From: JAJDYQ01 sp965214035
GTDB taxonomy: Bacteria; Pseudomonadota; Gammaproteobacteria; JAJDYQ01
NCBI GenBank assembly: GCA_965214035.1
Contig: OZ243932.1
Location: forward strand, 620,001-684,000
Length of the DNA stretch: 64,000 nucleotides
Direction: 5' to 3'
Translations under genes and position numbers: made by a program
In this document: positions 26,432 through 36,470 of the stretch, in pieces
Layout of the letters: every line of letters begins with the position of its first letter
Position numbering within the stretch: position 1 is the first letter of the stretch
The notes under the pieces: model-generated
The model's database searches: none
Told to the model about the DNA's origin: nothing
What the model saw: the letters and a program-made list of their open reading frames with translations, nothing else

Positions 26432-26974
26432 ATGGCTGATTTATTACCGCTTGAGCAACTGGCTTCTTATGAAGAACGGGGTCATCGTCATGTAGTGAAT
26501 CCTGTTGCTGAAAAAGGCAGGCGTGAGTATTGGCGGGCGGTTTCATTTCGTGTTGGTGGTGTGCAGCTCCTCGTTGACGAGAACGATGTTGATGGACTTT
26601 TGACACTGCCGGAAGTGACTGTGATTCCTGGTGCCAAAAGATGGATGGCGGGTATTGCCAATGTTCGCGGTGAACTGCTGCCGATTGTGGATTTTGGAAG
26701 CTTCCTGTTTAATGTACCGACTGAACGGACCAGACAGTCGCATGTTCTGGTTGTTCGATATCAGGATGAGCGGTCCGGTCTTATCGTTGATCAGACTTAT
26801 GGAATGCGTCGCTTCCCCGTTGATGCGCATGCAGATGTGCAAATGATGGATGCGGCGCAACCCTTGAAGGCGGTGCTGAGCGGTAGTTTTGAGCAGGACG
26901 GAACGATCTTCCATGTCATGGAAGTGCAAAAGCTGGTGGATAGAACAGAATTTATGCAGGCTGCTGCTCAATAG
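26432..26974 (+). CDS. pilI: CheW-like adaptor PilI
   Basis: A 180-residue CheW-domain adaptor linking the PilJ receptor to the ChpA kinase. CheW features are FRVGGVQLLVDENDVDGLL, the I-P-G-A-K-R-W-M-A-G-I-A-N-V-R-G-E-L-L-P-I-V-D motif and RSGLIVDQTYGMRRFP. It is cytosolic, and its length fits PilI. GGAGG lies just upstream, overlapping the end of pilH. Confidence 0.94.
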   Translation: MADLLPLEQLASYEERGHRHVVNPVAEKGRREYWRAVSFRVGGVQLLVDENDVDGLLTLPEVTVIPGAKRWMAGIANVRGELLPIVDFGSFLFNVPTERTRQSHVLVVRYQDERSGLIVDQTYGMRRFPVDAHADVQMMDAAQPLKAVLSGSFEQDGTIFHVMEVQKLVDRTEFMQAAAQ

Positions 26975-27044
26975 TGTGGATAACTGCCTGCCGGATAAAG
27001 ATTCCGGCGGCGCTTAACAGTAATGATTCAGAGGAGATAAAAAT

Positions 27045-29129
27045 ATGGCGTTCGATATGAAAAATAGCGGCTTCAGGCGCCTGATGGATACACAGGGCAT
27101 TGGAGGAATGGGGGGGATAAGGAACATCGTGTTGCTCGTGTTTCTGGTTGTATCTCTGGTGGCTACGGTTGTCATTTTTCAGAAGGTTCTGGAAAACGAG
27201 GCTCACCGGAATGAATACATTTCACTGACAGACGAGTTGCGGCTGATATCACAGCAGATACCGGGTATTGCCCTGGAGGCTTCATTGGGCAATCCCGAGG
27301 CGTTCGGGGCTCTTGAAGAAATGGTGAGTGAGTTTGATTTTTTGCTGCGTCAGCTTAGACAGGGCAGGACAGATACCGGTCTGCCGGCAAGCCCCTTTGA
27401 ATTGCAGGGCCGGTTTGATGCAGTGGATGCTGTATGGAATCCTCTGCGTACCAATGCTGATCGGATAATTGATAGTACAGATGAAATACTGGGCATCCGG
27501 GAAGATGTTGAAGGCTTCAAACTGGCAAGTCCTGAATTGCAGGCCCTGATGGATGAGGTATTGAGCTTCATGGTAGAGGCCGGGGAAGAGGCGCAACAGA
27601 TTTATTTCGCGGCACTGCAACTGACTTATGTGGAACGAATGACATCGCGCCTTGCTGAAGCATTGCAGGGGGGGGTGGGTAGCGCAACTGCAGCAGGTGA
27701 CTTCGTCAAGTGGACAGACGAATTCAGGAAGAATCTGGACAATATGAGAGGAGATGGTGTCATCGAAGGTCGGCGGCAGCCTGTAATGGATGAAATGGCC
27801 TTTTCCCTGCTTGAGGGAGTAAATGCTGTATTCACGGAACATGAGAGCAATGTGCCGATTATCATGGACGGCATTGCCAGGTTTTTCCAGGTTCGTGAGG
27901 CGGCTGCACAGATTATCGAGGGCAGCCAGAGTTTGCTGGATCAGTTGAATGCATTATCCGATGCTTATCGTGTTCGTGGTGAAGCAGGGATTTTTACTAC
28001 GCGAAATGGTTATATTTCTGCCGGCGTTGTCGTCATGATTCTGATCGCTTTGGGCGTGTTGATGCTGCTGGATTCCAGGGCGCTTGCACGAGAAGCGACA
28101 CAGCGTCAGAAGCAATCCGCCAGACAGACTGAGTCTCAAAACAGGGCTGTGCTGCGGTTGCTTGATGAGATTGAGCCTCTTCAGGAAGGTGATTTAACCG
28201 TGGAGGCATCGGTGGATGAGGCGTTCACCGGCACGATTGCTGATGCCATCAATTCATCAATTGAGACTCTGCGCAATCTGGTTTCTACTGTCAACAAGGC
28301 CGCAACTCAGGTGACGGGTGCAACGCGGGAGACATTGGGGACCACTAAAGAGCTCGCGGAGGCGAGTGAGCAACAGGCAAAGGATATCGGCAGCGCAGCG
28401 CAGTCAATTACCAAAATGGCGCAGTCTATGGAGGAAATATCTGTTGAAGCAGGGCGCTCTGCCGACGTAGCAAAGAGCTCGGTTGATATTGCATACAAGG
28501 GTGGTGAAACAGTGCGCGACACCATCAATGGCATGGACAGCATTCGTCAGCAGATTCAGGAAACATCGAAGCGTCTGAAGCGGCTTGGTGAATCCTCTCA
28601 GGAAATTGGTGACATTATTCGGCTGATTAACGATATTGCTGATCAGACCAACATACTCGCGCTTAATGCGGCTATTCAGGCATCATCGGCTGGGGAAGCC
28701 GGGCGCGGGTTTGCGGTGGTTGCGGATGAAGTGCAGCGCCTTGCTGAGCGTTCGGCAAATGCAACGAAGCAGATTGAGGGTATTGTAACCGCGATTCAGG
28801 CGGACACTAATGAGGCGGTAATTTCCATGGAGCAGACCACAACCGAGGTAGTGAAGGGTGCGCAGCGTGCAGAAAATGCAGGAACCGCTCTGGAAGAAAT
28901 TGAGGCAGCTTCCAACAGTCTGGCTGAATTGATTGATAAAATCTCGAAAGCTACCAATCAATATGCCGATGGCGCGAGTAAGGTTTCCCAGTCCATGATC
29001 GTGATTGAAGGTGTGACACACCAGACATCCTCAGGTGCCAGTAGCGCGGCTAAATCAATTGGAGAGCTTGCGGTCATGGCTGAAAATCTCAAGAAGCAGA
29101 TGTCAGGCTTCCGCCTGCCCGGTCGATAG
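27045..29129 (+). CDS. pilJ: Methyl-accepting chemotaxis protein PilJ
   Basis: A 694-residue receptor. TM1 is at about 28-48 (IVLLVFLVVSLVATVVIF) and TM2 at about 325-346. The periplasmic part between them carries PilJ-type helices (ELRLISQQIPGIALEAS). A HAMP-like region is followed by the signalling coiled coil with the conserved hairpin tip D-Q-T-N-I-L-A-L-N-A-A-I-Q-A-S-S-A-G-E-A-G-R-G-F-A-V-V-A-D-E-V. The 'IQASSAG' variant (instead of IEAARAG) is typical of PilJ. Two homopolymers, G7 at 27110-27116 and G8 at 27668-27675, interrupt the coding sequence without breaking the frame. It senses surface contact or pilin in the Pil-Chp system. GGAG precedes the ATG. Confidence 0.96.
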   Translation: MAFDMKNSGFRRLMDTQGIGGMGGIRNIVLLVFLVVSLVATVVIFQKVLENEAHRNEYISLTDELRLISQQIPGIALEASLGNPEAFGALEEMVSEFDFLLRQLRQGRTDTGLPASPFELQGRFDAVDAVWNPLRTNADRIIDSTDEILGIREDVEGFKLASPELQALMDEVLSFMVEAGEEAQQIYFAALQLTYVERMTSRLAEALQGGVGSATAAGDFVKWTDEFRKNLDNMRGDGVIEGRRQPVMDEMAFSLLEGVNAVFTEHESNVPIIMDGIARFFQVREAAAQIIEGSQSLLDQLNALSDAYRVRGEAGIFTTRNGYISAGVVVMILIALGVLMLLDSRALAREATQRQKQSARQTESQNRAVLRLLDEIEPLQEGDLTVEASVDEAFTGTIADAINSSIETLRNLVSTVNKAATQVTGATRETLGTTKELAEASEQQAKDIGSAAQSITKMAQSMEEISVEAGRSADVAKSSVDIAYKGGETVRDTINGMDSIRQQIQETSKRLKRLGESSQEIGDIIRLINDIADQTNILALNAAIQASSAGEAGRGFAVVADEVQRLAERSANATKQIEGIVTAIQADTNEAVISMEQTTTEVVKGAQRAENAGTALEEIEAASNSLAELIDKISKATNQYADGASKVSQSMIVIEGVTHQTSSGASSAAKSIGELAVMAENLKKQMSGFRLPGR

Positions 29130-29160
29130 ACAACGCTCAGGGCGATGCCTTTTTAAGATC

Positions 29161-32100
29161 ATGATTGGGCCGGAAATCGACCAGCAGACTTCATCCCTGA
29201 AATTGGTCAGGAATGAGCTCGACGAGTCGCTTGACAAGGCGAGGTCGGACCTTGAAGTTTATGCGGAGGGCGATGATGCTGGCGATATCGAGGCGCTGAA
29301 AAACTGCCGACTTGGTTTGCGGCAGATTCACGACACATTGATAATGGTGCAGCTGGAAGGGGCTTTGGTCCTGGTCAGTGAAATGAACAGCCTGCTTGAT
29401 GCGCTGATTGATTCGGCGAGCGATGATGTGATTGAGCATGAGGTCGCATTTGAGGTTCTGATGCGGGGCATGCTGCGGCTCTCTGGTTATTTTGCCCGTA
29501 TTCAGTCCGGTCAGGCAGATGCGGCGATGGTCTTTTTGCCGTTGGTGAATGAATTGCGCAGCGTTCATGGACTGGATGCCTTACTACCTGAATCACTGTT
29601 CACCCCCAGACTCATGGGCATCCGGCCCGCACCGGGCACTCGGCCCCCTCAGGATTTGCGAACCCTGATCAAGGATACCCGTCATCAGGTTCATCTGGGA
29701 ATACTCGGGCTGCTTCATAGTAAAGACACGAATCAGTCACTGCAACCTGTTATTTCCCTGTTTGAACAGTATTACCGGGCTGCTGATTCGGAGCTGGCGC
29801 AGCAGACTTACTGGATCGGTGCGGCGGTGGCGGAGGCGATTTGTGAAGGGGGGCTTGAGGAACACATTGAGACAGCCCGTAAAATATTCAGCCAGATTGA
29901 CCGGAAGATTTCCAGAGCCATTATTGATTCGGGCGAAGAAAATCTGGTCGTGGACGCATCCGATAATCTAATTCGTATGTTGTTGTATTACGTGGCGACT
30001 TCATCCTCTGAGGGCGTTCGTGTCAGTGATATTCGCATGGTATTTCGGTTAAGTGAGTACCTGCCTCAGGACGGGAATCCGCAGCATATGAGAGAAGGGC
30101 TGGCCGGTCGTGGCCTGAATGTCATAGAGACTGTGACTGATGGCATTATCCAGGAACTTGAACAGGCACGGGATATGCTGGATGTCTATTACCGGACGGG
30201 GGAGCAGGATAATGACAAGCTCAGGGATATGGTGCAGGCGTTGAGCAATGCGATCGGAGCCATTGCCATGCTCGGTCATGCTGATCTACAGGAGATGATG
30301 GTGCATTACTGTCGCAAGGTCGAGAAGCTCATCGATGGTGATAATGATTCGGGTACCGCGGAGCTTGCCGGCCTGCCCGACCTTATTTTTCAGGTTGAAT
30401 CACGGCTACAGGCCATGTTGCCGAAAGGCCATGAGACGACCGAAACCGGTTTGACAGGTTCATCAACCGGTGTGTCCGATGCAACTGTGGCTGTTATTAA
30501 AGAGTCATCTATTAACATGAGCAATGCCAAGGATGCCATAGCGGCTTATGCCGAGCATCCCGATGCCGAGCGTGGGCGGCTTGATTTGGTCAATGAACTG
30601 TTACAGCAGATTGCCGGAAGCCTGAAAATCGTCTCCCATTTGCGGGCGAGTGAAATCATATATGGAATCAGAAGCTATATTGATGGAGAACTGATTTCCG
30701 CCGGCAAGAGCCTTAATGATGAAGAAATAAGCAACCTCGCCGATGCAGTTTCCAGTGCAGATTACTATCTTGATGCTGTACTCAATGATCTCCCGTATCG
30801 TCAAGAAGCGCTTAATCTTGCTGAAAAATCACTGGTGTCGCTCGGTCATGAAATACAGACAGGTCATACGATTGAAATTGATCAGGGCGGTGTTGAGTCG
30901 GGATCCATTACAGAGGCAGTCAATGAACTGGCGGCTTTGGACGCGGCCGGTGGAGATGATTCCATGCTGGATTCGCTGTCGGATGATCTGGAGTTTGAAC
31001 TTGCCAGCATAACAGCTGATTCGGAGTTGGAACTGGACGAGATTACTCAGGGTCTGGATAAGGTTGGAGCCGATGAATCAACTGACTCTGGAGGGTTTGT
31101 GATTGATGACGATCTGGATGATGTGGATATAGATGGTGAGGCATTGCGTAATATTGGTCTGGACGGTGAAGGAGAAAGGGAAGTTGATGAGCAGATTGTC
31201 GATGTTGAAGAAATAGAAGTTGTTCCTCCTGAGGAACCCGAAGAGGTCATGATGGAAAGGGTGCAGGCCAGTCTGGACTCTGACGGCAGGCCGAAGGTTG
31301 ACGGAGAAATACAGGTTGAAGATATTGGAGCGCCTCTGGAAGAGATAGAGGTTACCGCCGAGACCGTTGTGAATAACCAGCAAACTGAGGGAGGTCAGGG
31401 TGGGTGGGATGTACAAACGGGTAGCCTGCTGGGTGATGATCTGGATGAAGAAATAATCGGAATTTTCATTGAAGAAGCTGAGGAAGTGCTTGATGAGCTA
31501 AAACGCTGCTACCCGGCCTGGGAAAGCGACGTTCAGGACCAAGAGGCCCTTGCCGTCATCAGAAGGTCTTTTCATACGCTTAAAGGCAGTGGACGCATGG
31601 TAGGTGCCATGCAGATTGGCCAGTTTTCCTGGTCATTGGAGAACCTGCTAAATCATGTTATTGATAATACCATACCGGCCGATAAAGAAGTAGTGCAGGT
31701 TGTCGGTGAATCTATAGATATTCTTCCTGAAATGATTGCCTGCCTCAAGGGAGACTCTGTTGCGGATACCAGATATGAGGTCATATCCTCTGATGCAGCC
31801 CGGTTGGCGGCTGGAAAATCCAGAATGGTTGCAGTCAGCCAGGAGCAACAGACAGCATCCTCGCCGGCAGGGGAGGTGGCCGAACCCACTTCCCCAAAGC
31901 TCCTGAATGAGGTTTCCCCGGACCAGATCGATGAATCCATATCCGGGGGGCTGTTGCAGTCGGATGAATTACGGTTAATTTATACCAATGAAACCACGGC
32001 CTATCTGCAAACGCTTTTTGAGTTTATAGCACAATGCAAACCTAATGCAGGGGAGTGCTTATTCAAGGATGAGCATATCCGTATTCTTCACACCCTGCAT

Positions 32101-35100
32101 GGTGGACTGGCTACAGTCGGTGCGTATGACATCAAGGAGATATTTGAAGCACTTGAGTCCCTTGTTGTATTCCTGCATGGCCATGGTCAGGCGGCGGATG
32201 ATCAGCTGATTGAACTGCTACAACGCTCTCTGGAACAGGTCCGGCAGTTTCTGGACTCCATCAATGATGGTGAAGGACCTTTTTCACCAGATGAATCGTT
32301 AGTGGATGAACTGAGCAGTAAATATCGCGAATACCTTGATCTTTATGATCCTTGCTCGATAGACGGGTATCAGGCAGTATTGCAGCGACAGGACCAAAGT
32401 GCACTGGAAGAAATCAGTTCTTCGCTGGAAGATCTGCATAGTTTTATGGAAACCGACACGCCGGTAGAAATTGAAACTTCCCCTCCTGTTGAGATGATAG
32501 CTTCTGATGATCTGAACAGGGCAGAGTTACAGTCTCTGGAAGCTGATCCGACTATGGAGCCTGATCCCGAAGTTGAAACCATGGAGGATGGAGGTAGTGC
32601 GGAACAAGAAGAATCAGCAGAAGAGGAGATAGAGGAAGCGATTGACCCGGAGATACTGGAGATCTTTATCGAAGAGGCTGCCGAGCTTCTGGCGGCAACG
32701 GAAACAGCACTGAATGATTGGCAGGAAGAACCTGGCAACATGGAACATGTTATGCGCTTACAGCGTCATATCCACACCTTCAAGGGTGGTGCCAGAATGG
32801 TTGATTTCAGTGGTATCGGTGATCTTGGACATGAACTTGAGACACTGCTTGCTTCCATAGTTGAAGGTCAGACTGAAGTGACGGATCAAATTTTTAACGT
32901 ACTTTTTGATGTTCGTGACGAACTTCAGGCAATGTACGAAGCAGCCAGAGAAAGTGGGCAGAATATATTGCCACAGGAATCCAGTCTCAAGGTACTGGAA
33001 GCGCTTCGTGAAGGCAGTTTTGAACGTCCCATTGAGCAGCCGCTGCCGGCTGATGTTGAGGAAGATGCTGTAGCCAGCATTGATGCTCCGTCATTGACGA
33101 CTGATGATCATCAGTCAGTGCATACCAATAAGGTTGAATCTCCAGGTTCGGATGCACATGATATCGTGCCGCTATCGATTGCTGATGAAGCTCCAGCAGG
33201 CGATATGTCTTCGACCATGCCGGAACAGTTATCGTCAACGGCAACAGAAAGCCATGGTGATACGCCTCTGGCGAGTATTGTTGCTGCAGCGGAAAAGCAG
33301 GCCGATAAAAAAATCGATTCCGATAAAGACCATCGGGATCAGCCTCATGCCATACACGAATCCATACGTGTTCGGTCCGAGCTGGTTGATAATCTGGTGA
33401 ATCTGGCGGGTGAATCCAATATCTTCAGATCGCGGCTTGAGCAACAAAGCAGTACCTTCCGGTTCAGCTTGGGTGAACTGGATCAAACAGTGGCTCGCTT
33501 GAAGAATCAGTTGCGTCAAATGGAAATTGAAACGGAAGCGCAGATACTATTCCGGCATGAAAGAGATGGCGGCTTTTCAGGCATGGATGATAGTTTTGAC
33601 CCACTGGAAATGGATCGTTATTCCCAGTTACAGCAGCTATCCAAAAACCTCATGGAAAGTGTCGGTGACCTGGGTAGCCTGCAGGATATTCTGGGGGGAC
33701 TGAGTCAGGATGCCGAGCTTCTTTTGATCCAGCAGGGTCGAGTGAATGCCGAGCTGCAGGATCGTTTGATGCAGGCACGTGTCGTGCCATTTGCGGCCAC
33801 CATGGCTTCTCGACTGCGTCGTATTATTCGCCAGACCTGTCAGGAGCTTGGCAAGAAGGCGATACTCAAGCTGGTTGGTGCCAATGAAGAAATGGATCGC
33901 CGTCTCCTTGATCGGATGACGCCGCCATTAGAGCACATGATCCGTAACTCTATCGCTCATGGTATTGAGTCACCTGAAATCAGGTCCGCTCGTAACAAGC
34001 CTGAGGCCGGTGAAATTACTGTATCGGTAAGCCGCGAGGGTGGAGAAATCGTGATACAGGTAGCGGATGATGGTGGTGGTCTGGATACTGCGTCTATTCG
34101 CAAAAAGGCGGAAGACAAGGGATTTATCGTTAAAAATGCAGATATGACGGATGACGATATTATGCAGCTTATCCTGAACTCTGGTTTTAGTACTGTTGAT
34201 GAAATCAGTCAGGTTGCCGGTCGAGGTGTCGGCATGGATGTCGTGAATAATGAAATCAGGCAGTTGGGCGGAGTTCTCAAGATCGAATCGCTGTTTGAGC
34301 GGGGAACTACCATGACAATTCGCCTGCCATTCACGCTGGTGATTAGTCAGGCACTACTGATTGGTATTGCCAGTGATCTTTATGCCATACCCCTGGGCAG
34401 TGTTGAAGGCGTGGCCAGAATGACTTATGAGCAGGCTGAAGAGATAATGTCTCATGAGAGTGCGACCTATCAATATGGTGGTGAAGACTATCAGGTGGCA
34501 TCACTTGGAAAAGTATTGGGTAGGCCGGTGGCTACACATGAAGAAGACTCAAAGCCCGCTATCATACTGGTAAAGGCGAGTGGTCATCGTATTGCATTCT
34601 ACATTGATGAAATTACAGGTCGCCGTGAAATTGTGGTGAAACCACTTGGTGCCCAGGTTGGTTCGATCAATGGAATAGCGGGTGGTACCATTCTGGGTGA
34701 TGGACGGGTAGCGCTGATTCTTGATGTCCCGGCTTTGGTGCGGATGGTAGCTGCGGTTCATGGCCTGCCAGAAGTCCACAAGGAGCAGCCGGTTGAATCT
34801 TCTCAAGGCATCAATGCCAGGATTATGATTGTTGATGACTCGATTACAGTTCGTCACGTAACCACACGCCTGTTGGAACGGCATGATATGGAAGTGGTGA
34901 CTGCCAAAGATGGTTTCGAAGCGATTGCGCTACTGGAAAAAACTATACCTGATGTTATGCTGCTTGATATTGAAATGCCGCGTATGGATGGTTACGAGCT
35001 CGCAACTCATATGAAAAACGATAAGCGCTATAAAAGCATTCCGATTCTAATGATTACATCCCGTGCTGGCGAAAAGCACAGGGAACGCGCCGAAGCCATT

Positions 35101-35193
35101 GGTGTTGAGCACTATCTTGGTAAACCCTATCAGGAAGTGGACCTGCTTATGCAGGTCAATAAAATGCTCGCAGAGAAGCGGGACTATCATTAA
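29161..35193 (+). CDS. chpA: Pil-Chp hybrid histidine kinase ChpA
   Basis: A large CheA-type kinase, 2,010 residues from ATG 29161; an upstream in-frame ATG would lie within pilJ. An all-helical N-terminal half is followed by acidic linkers and Hpt domains. Phospho-His805 is in FHTLKGSGRMVG and His1205 in IHTFKGGARMVD. A third site, His977, reads LHTLHGGLATVG and lacks the usual Lys. Next come the dimerisation/ATPase core (RNSIAHGIES at about 1595, VADDGGGLD, GRGVGMDVV), a CheW-like domain, and a C-terminal receiver with D1936 in VMLLDIEMPRMDGY. Pseudomonas ChpA is longer, with more phosphotransfer domains. It phosphorylates PilG and PilH. chpC starts within its stop codon. Confidence 0.96.
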   Translation: MIGPEIDQQTSSLKLVRNELDESLDKARSDLEVYAEGDDAGDIEALKNCRLGLRQIHDTLIMVQLEGALVLVSEMNSLLDALIDSASDDVIEHEVAFEVLMRGMLRLSGYFARIQSGQADAAMVFLPLVNELRSVHGLDALLPESLFTPRLMGIRPAPGTRPPQDLRTLIKDTRHQVHLGILGLLHSKDTNQSLQPVISLFEQYYRAADSELAQQTYWIGAAVAEAICEGGLEEHIETARKIFSQIDRKISRAIIDSGEENLVVDASDNLIRMLLYYVATSSSEGVRVSDIRMVFRLSEYLPQDGNPQHMREGLAGRGLNVIETVTDGIIQELEQARDMLDVYYRTGEQDNDKLRDMVQALSNAIGAIAMLGHADLQEMMVHYCRKVEKLIDGDNDSGTAELAGLPDLIFQVESRLQAMLPKGHETTETGLTGSSTGVSDATVAVIKESSINMSNAKDAIAAYAEHPDAERGRLDLVNELLQQIAGSLKIVSHLRASEIIYGIRSYIDGELISAGKSLNDEEISNLADAVSSADYYLDAVLNDLPYRQEALNLAEKSLVSLGHEIQTGHTIEIDQGGVESGSITEAVNELAALDAAGGDDSMLDSLSDDLEFELASITADSELELDEITQGLDKVGADESTDSGGFVIDDDLDDVDIDGEALRNIGLDGEGEREVDEQIVDVEEIEVVPPEEPEEVMMERVQASLDSDGRPKVDGEIQVEDIGAPLEEIEVTAETVVNNQQTEGGQGGWDVQTGSLLGDDLDEEIIGIFIEEAEEVLDELKRCYPAWESDVQDQEALAVIRRSFHTLKGSGRMVGAMQIGQFSWSLENLLNHVIDNTIPADKEVVQVVGESIDILPEMIACLKGDSVADTRYEVISSDAARLAAGKSRMVAVSQEQQTASSPAGEVAEPTSPKLLNEVSPDQIDESISGGLLQSDELRLIYTNETTAYLQTLFEFIAQCKPNAGECLFKDEHIRILHTLHGGLATVGAYDIKEIFEALESLVVFLHGHGQAADDQLIELLQRSLEQVRQFLDSINDGEGPFSPDESLVDELSSKYREYLDLYDPCSIDGYQAVLQRQDQSALEEISSSLEDLHSFMETDTPVEIETSPPVEMIASDDLNRAELQSLEADPTMEPDPEVETMEDGGSAEQEESAEEEIEEAIDPEILEIFIEEAAELLAATETALNDWQEEPGNMEHVMRLQRHIHTFKGGARMVDFSGIGDLGHELETLLASIVEGQTEVTDQIFNVLFDVRDELQAMYEAARESGQNILPQESSLKVLEALREGSFERPIEQPLPADVEEDAVASIDAPSLTTDDHQSVHTNKVESPGSDAHDIVPLSIADEAPAGDMSSTMPEQLSSTATESHGDTPLASIVAAAEKQADKKIDSDKDHRDQPHAIHESIRVRSELVDNLVNLAGESNIFRSRLEQQSSTFRFSLGELDQTVARLKNQLRQMEIETEAQILFRHERDGGFSGMDDSFDPLEMDRYSQLQQLSKNLMESVGDLGSLQDILGGLSQDAELLLIQQGRVNAELQDRLMQARVVPFAATMASRLRRIIRQTCQELGKKAILKLVGANEEMDRRLLDRMTPPLEHMIRNSIAHGIESPEIRSARNKPEAGEITVSVSREGGEIVIQVADDGGGLDTASIRKKAEDKGFIVKNADMTDDDIMQLILNSGFSTVDEISQVAGRGVGMDVVNNEIRQLGGVLKIESLFERGTTMTIRLPFTLVISQALLIGIASDLYAIPLGSVEGVARMTYEQAEEIMSHESATYQYGGEDYQVASLGKVLGRPVATHEEDSKPAIILVKASGHRIAFYIDEITGRREIVVKPLGAQVGSINGIAGGTILGDGRVALILDVPALVRMVAAVHGLPEVHKEQPVESSQGINARIMIVDDSITVRHVTTRLLERHDMEVVTAKDGFEAIALLEKTIPDVMLLDIEMPRMDGYELATHMKNDKRYKSIPILMITSRAGEKHRERAEAIGVEHYLGKPYQEVDLLMQVNKMLAEKRDYH

Positions 35194-35690
35194 TGGCTGG
35201 AGAACAAAGGCAGATTCGCGGCCTCATTGTACCGCTGGAGGGTATCAACCTTGCTGTACCTGACAGTGTTATCCTGCAAATCGTGACAGCATTGCAGCCT
35301 GTCTCCTACAAAAATGCTCCGCGATGGTTATTGGGTTCACTTGATTGGCAAAAGCGCAGGTTGCCTGCAATGGCTTTTGAGATAGCAGGTGGATTGCGTC
35401 ATACCGTTGAAGGTGGCGGACGTTTTTTGGTGATGAAGTCAATCCGGGATATTGAAAGAATGCCTTTTTATGCCTTGCAGATTTTCGGGATGCCACATCC
35501 TGTGATCTTTAATGATGACAATATCAGCGCAGTAGAAAATGCCGTCATCAACTCTCCACTGGTGATCAATCAAGTACTGGTAAAAGGGGAGATAGCCGGC
35601 ATCCCGAATCTGGATGCGATTGAAGAAATGTTGATGAGTCAGTATGGCATTTTTACACAGGAAAGTACTGCCTCATCGGTGGAGGTTTAG
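35193..35690 (+). CDS. chpC: CheW-like protein ChpC
   Basis: A 165-residue CheW-fold protein (GLIVPLEGINLAVPDSVILQIV, then PRWLLGSLDWQKRRLPAMAFE). The W-L-L-G-S-L-D-W-Q signature and its place after chpA match ChpC of pseudomonads, a second adaptor for the receptor-kinase complex. The start overlaps the chpA stop by 1 nt (TAATG), so translation is coupled. It ends the cluster; chpB, chpD, chpE and pilK are absent. Confidence 0.9.
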   Translation: MAGEQRQIRGLIVPLEGINLAVPDSVILQIVTALQPVSYKNAPRWLLGSLDWQKRRLPAMAFEIAGGLRHTVEGGGRFLVMKSIRDIERMPFYALQIFGMPHPVIFNDDNISAVENAVINSPLVINQVLVKGEIAGIPNLDAIEEMLMSQYGIFTQESTASSVEV

Positions 35691-35728
35691 TCCGGGGAAG
35701 CTCTCATCCAGTTGGGGCTTTCCAGACT

Positions 35729-36463
35729 TTACAGGTCACCATGGAGCGTGCCGACTGCGGTAATGGCGGCCAGTGCGGCGGTCTCTGCTCTAAGGGTACG
35801 AGGCCCCATGCAAACCCCGGTTATCCCGCTGTTTTTCATAATCTGTAACTCGCTGTCATCAAAGCCACCTTCCGGGCCGATAAATAAAACCATGTCAGCA
35901 CAGGGTTTGACTTCATTAAACCTGCTGCCGCCTTCAGGGTTCAGAAAAAACCTGTTTTCAGAACACACCGACTCAATGGCCGATTCGAGTGGGACAGGAG
36001 GGTGAATGTCTGGCAGAATATTTCTGCCGCTCTGCTCGCAGGCGTGGATTATGATATTATTCCAGCGCTCCATTCTCGATTGAAGACGCCTTGAATCGAG
36101 TTTTGTGACAGAACGTTTGCTGTGAACGGGTGTAAAACATGATACGCCCAGCTCGGTACCTTTTTGTAATATCCAGTCCATTCGTTCGCCCTTTGATATT
36201 GACTGGACAAGATGAATGGATAGTGGTGACTCACGGTCATGTTCCTTACAACCGAGGATAGAAAATTCGACCGTGTGATGTTTAATTGTATTGATCAATG
36301 CTCTGCACTCCAGTCCCGAACCATTGAATAGATAAACCTTATCGCCTCGTCGCAAACGAAGTACTTTTATAATATGAATGGCAGGCTGGCCGGATATAAT
36401 AACTGGTTCCTTACCTGTCAGATTTGATGTTGTATAAATTCGTGGAATACGCATCAGCCACAA
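35729..36463 (-). CDS. rsmE: 16S rRNA m3U1498 methyltransferase RsmE
   Basis: A 244-residue SPOUT-family methyltransferase for U1498 of 16S rRNA. It shows an N-terminal PUA-like part (RIPRIYTTSNL, HIIKVLRLRRGDKVYLFNG), the segment LVQSISKGERMDWILQKGTELGV, and the SAM knot MVLFIGPEGGFDDSE and GVCMGPRTLRAETAALAAI. It lies 7 nt after metF on the same strand, so it may share the ahcY-metF transcript. It converges with chpC. Confidence 0.96.
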   Translation of the reverse strand: MWLMRIPRIYTTSNLTGKEPVIISGQPAIHIIKVLRLRRGDKVYLFNGSGLECRALINTIKHHTVEFSILGCKEHDRESPLSIHLVQSISKGERMDWILQKGTELGVSCFTPVHSKRSVTKLDSRRLQSRMERWNNIIIHACEQSGRNILPDIHPPVPLESAIESVCSENRFFLNPEGGSRFNEVKPCADMVLFIGPEGGFDDSELQIMKNSGITGVCMGPRTLRAETAALAAITAVGTLHGDL

Positions 36464-36470
36464 AAATATG

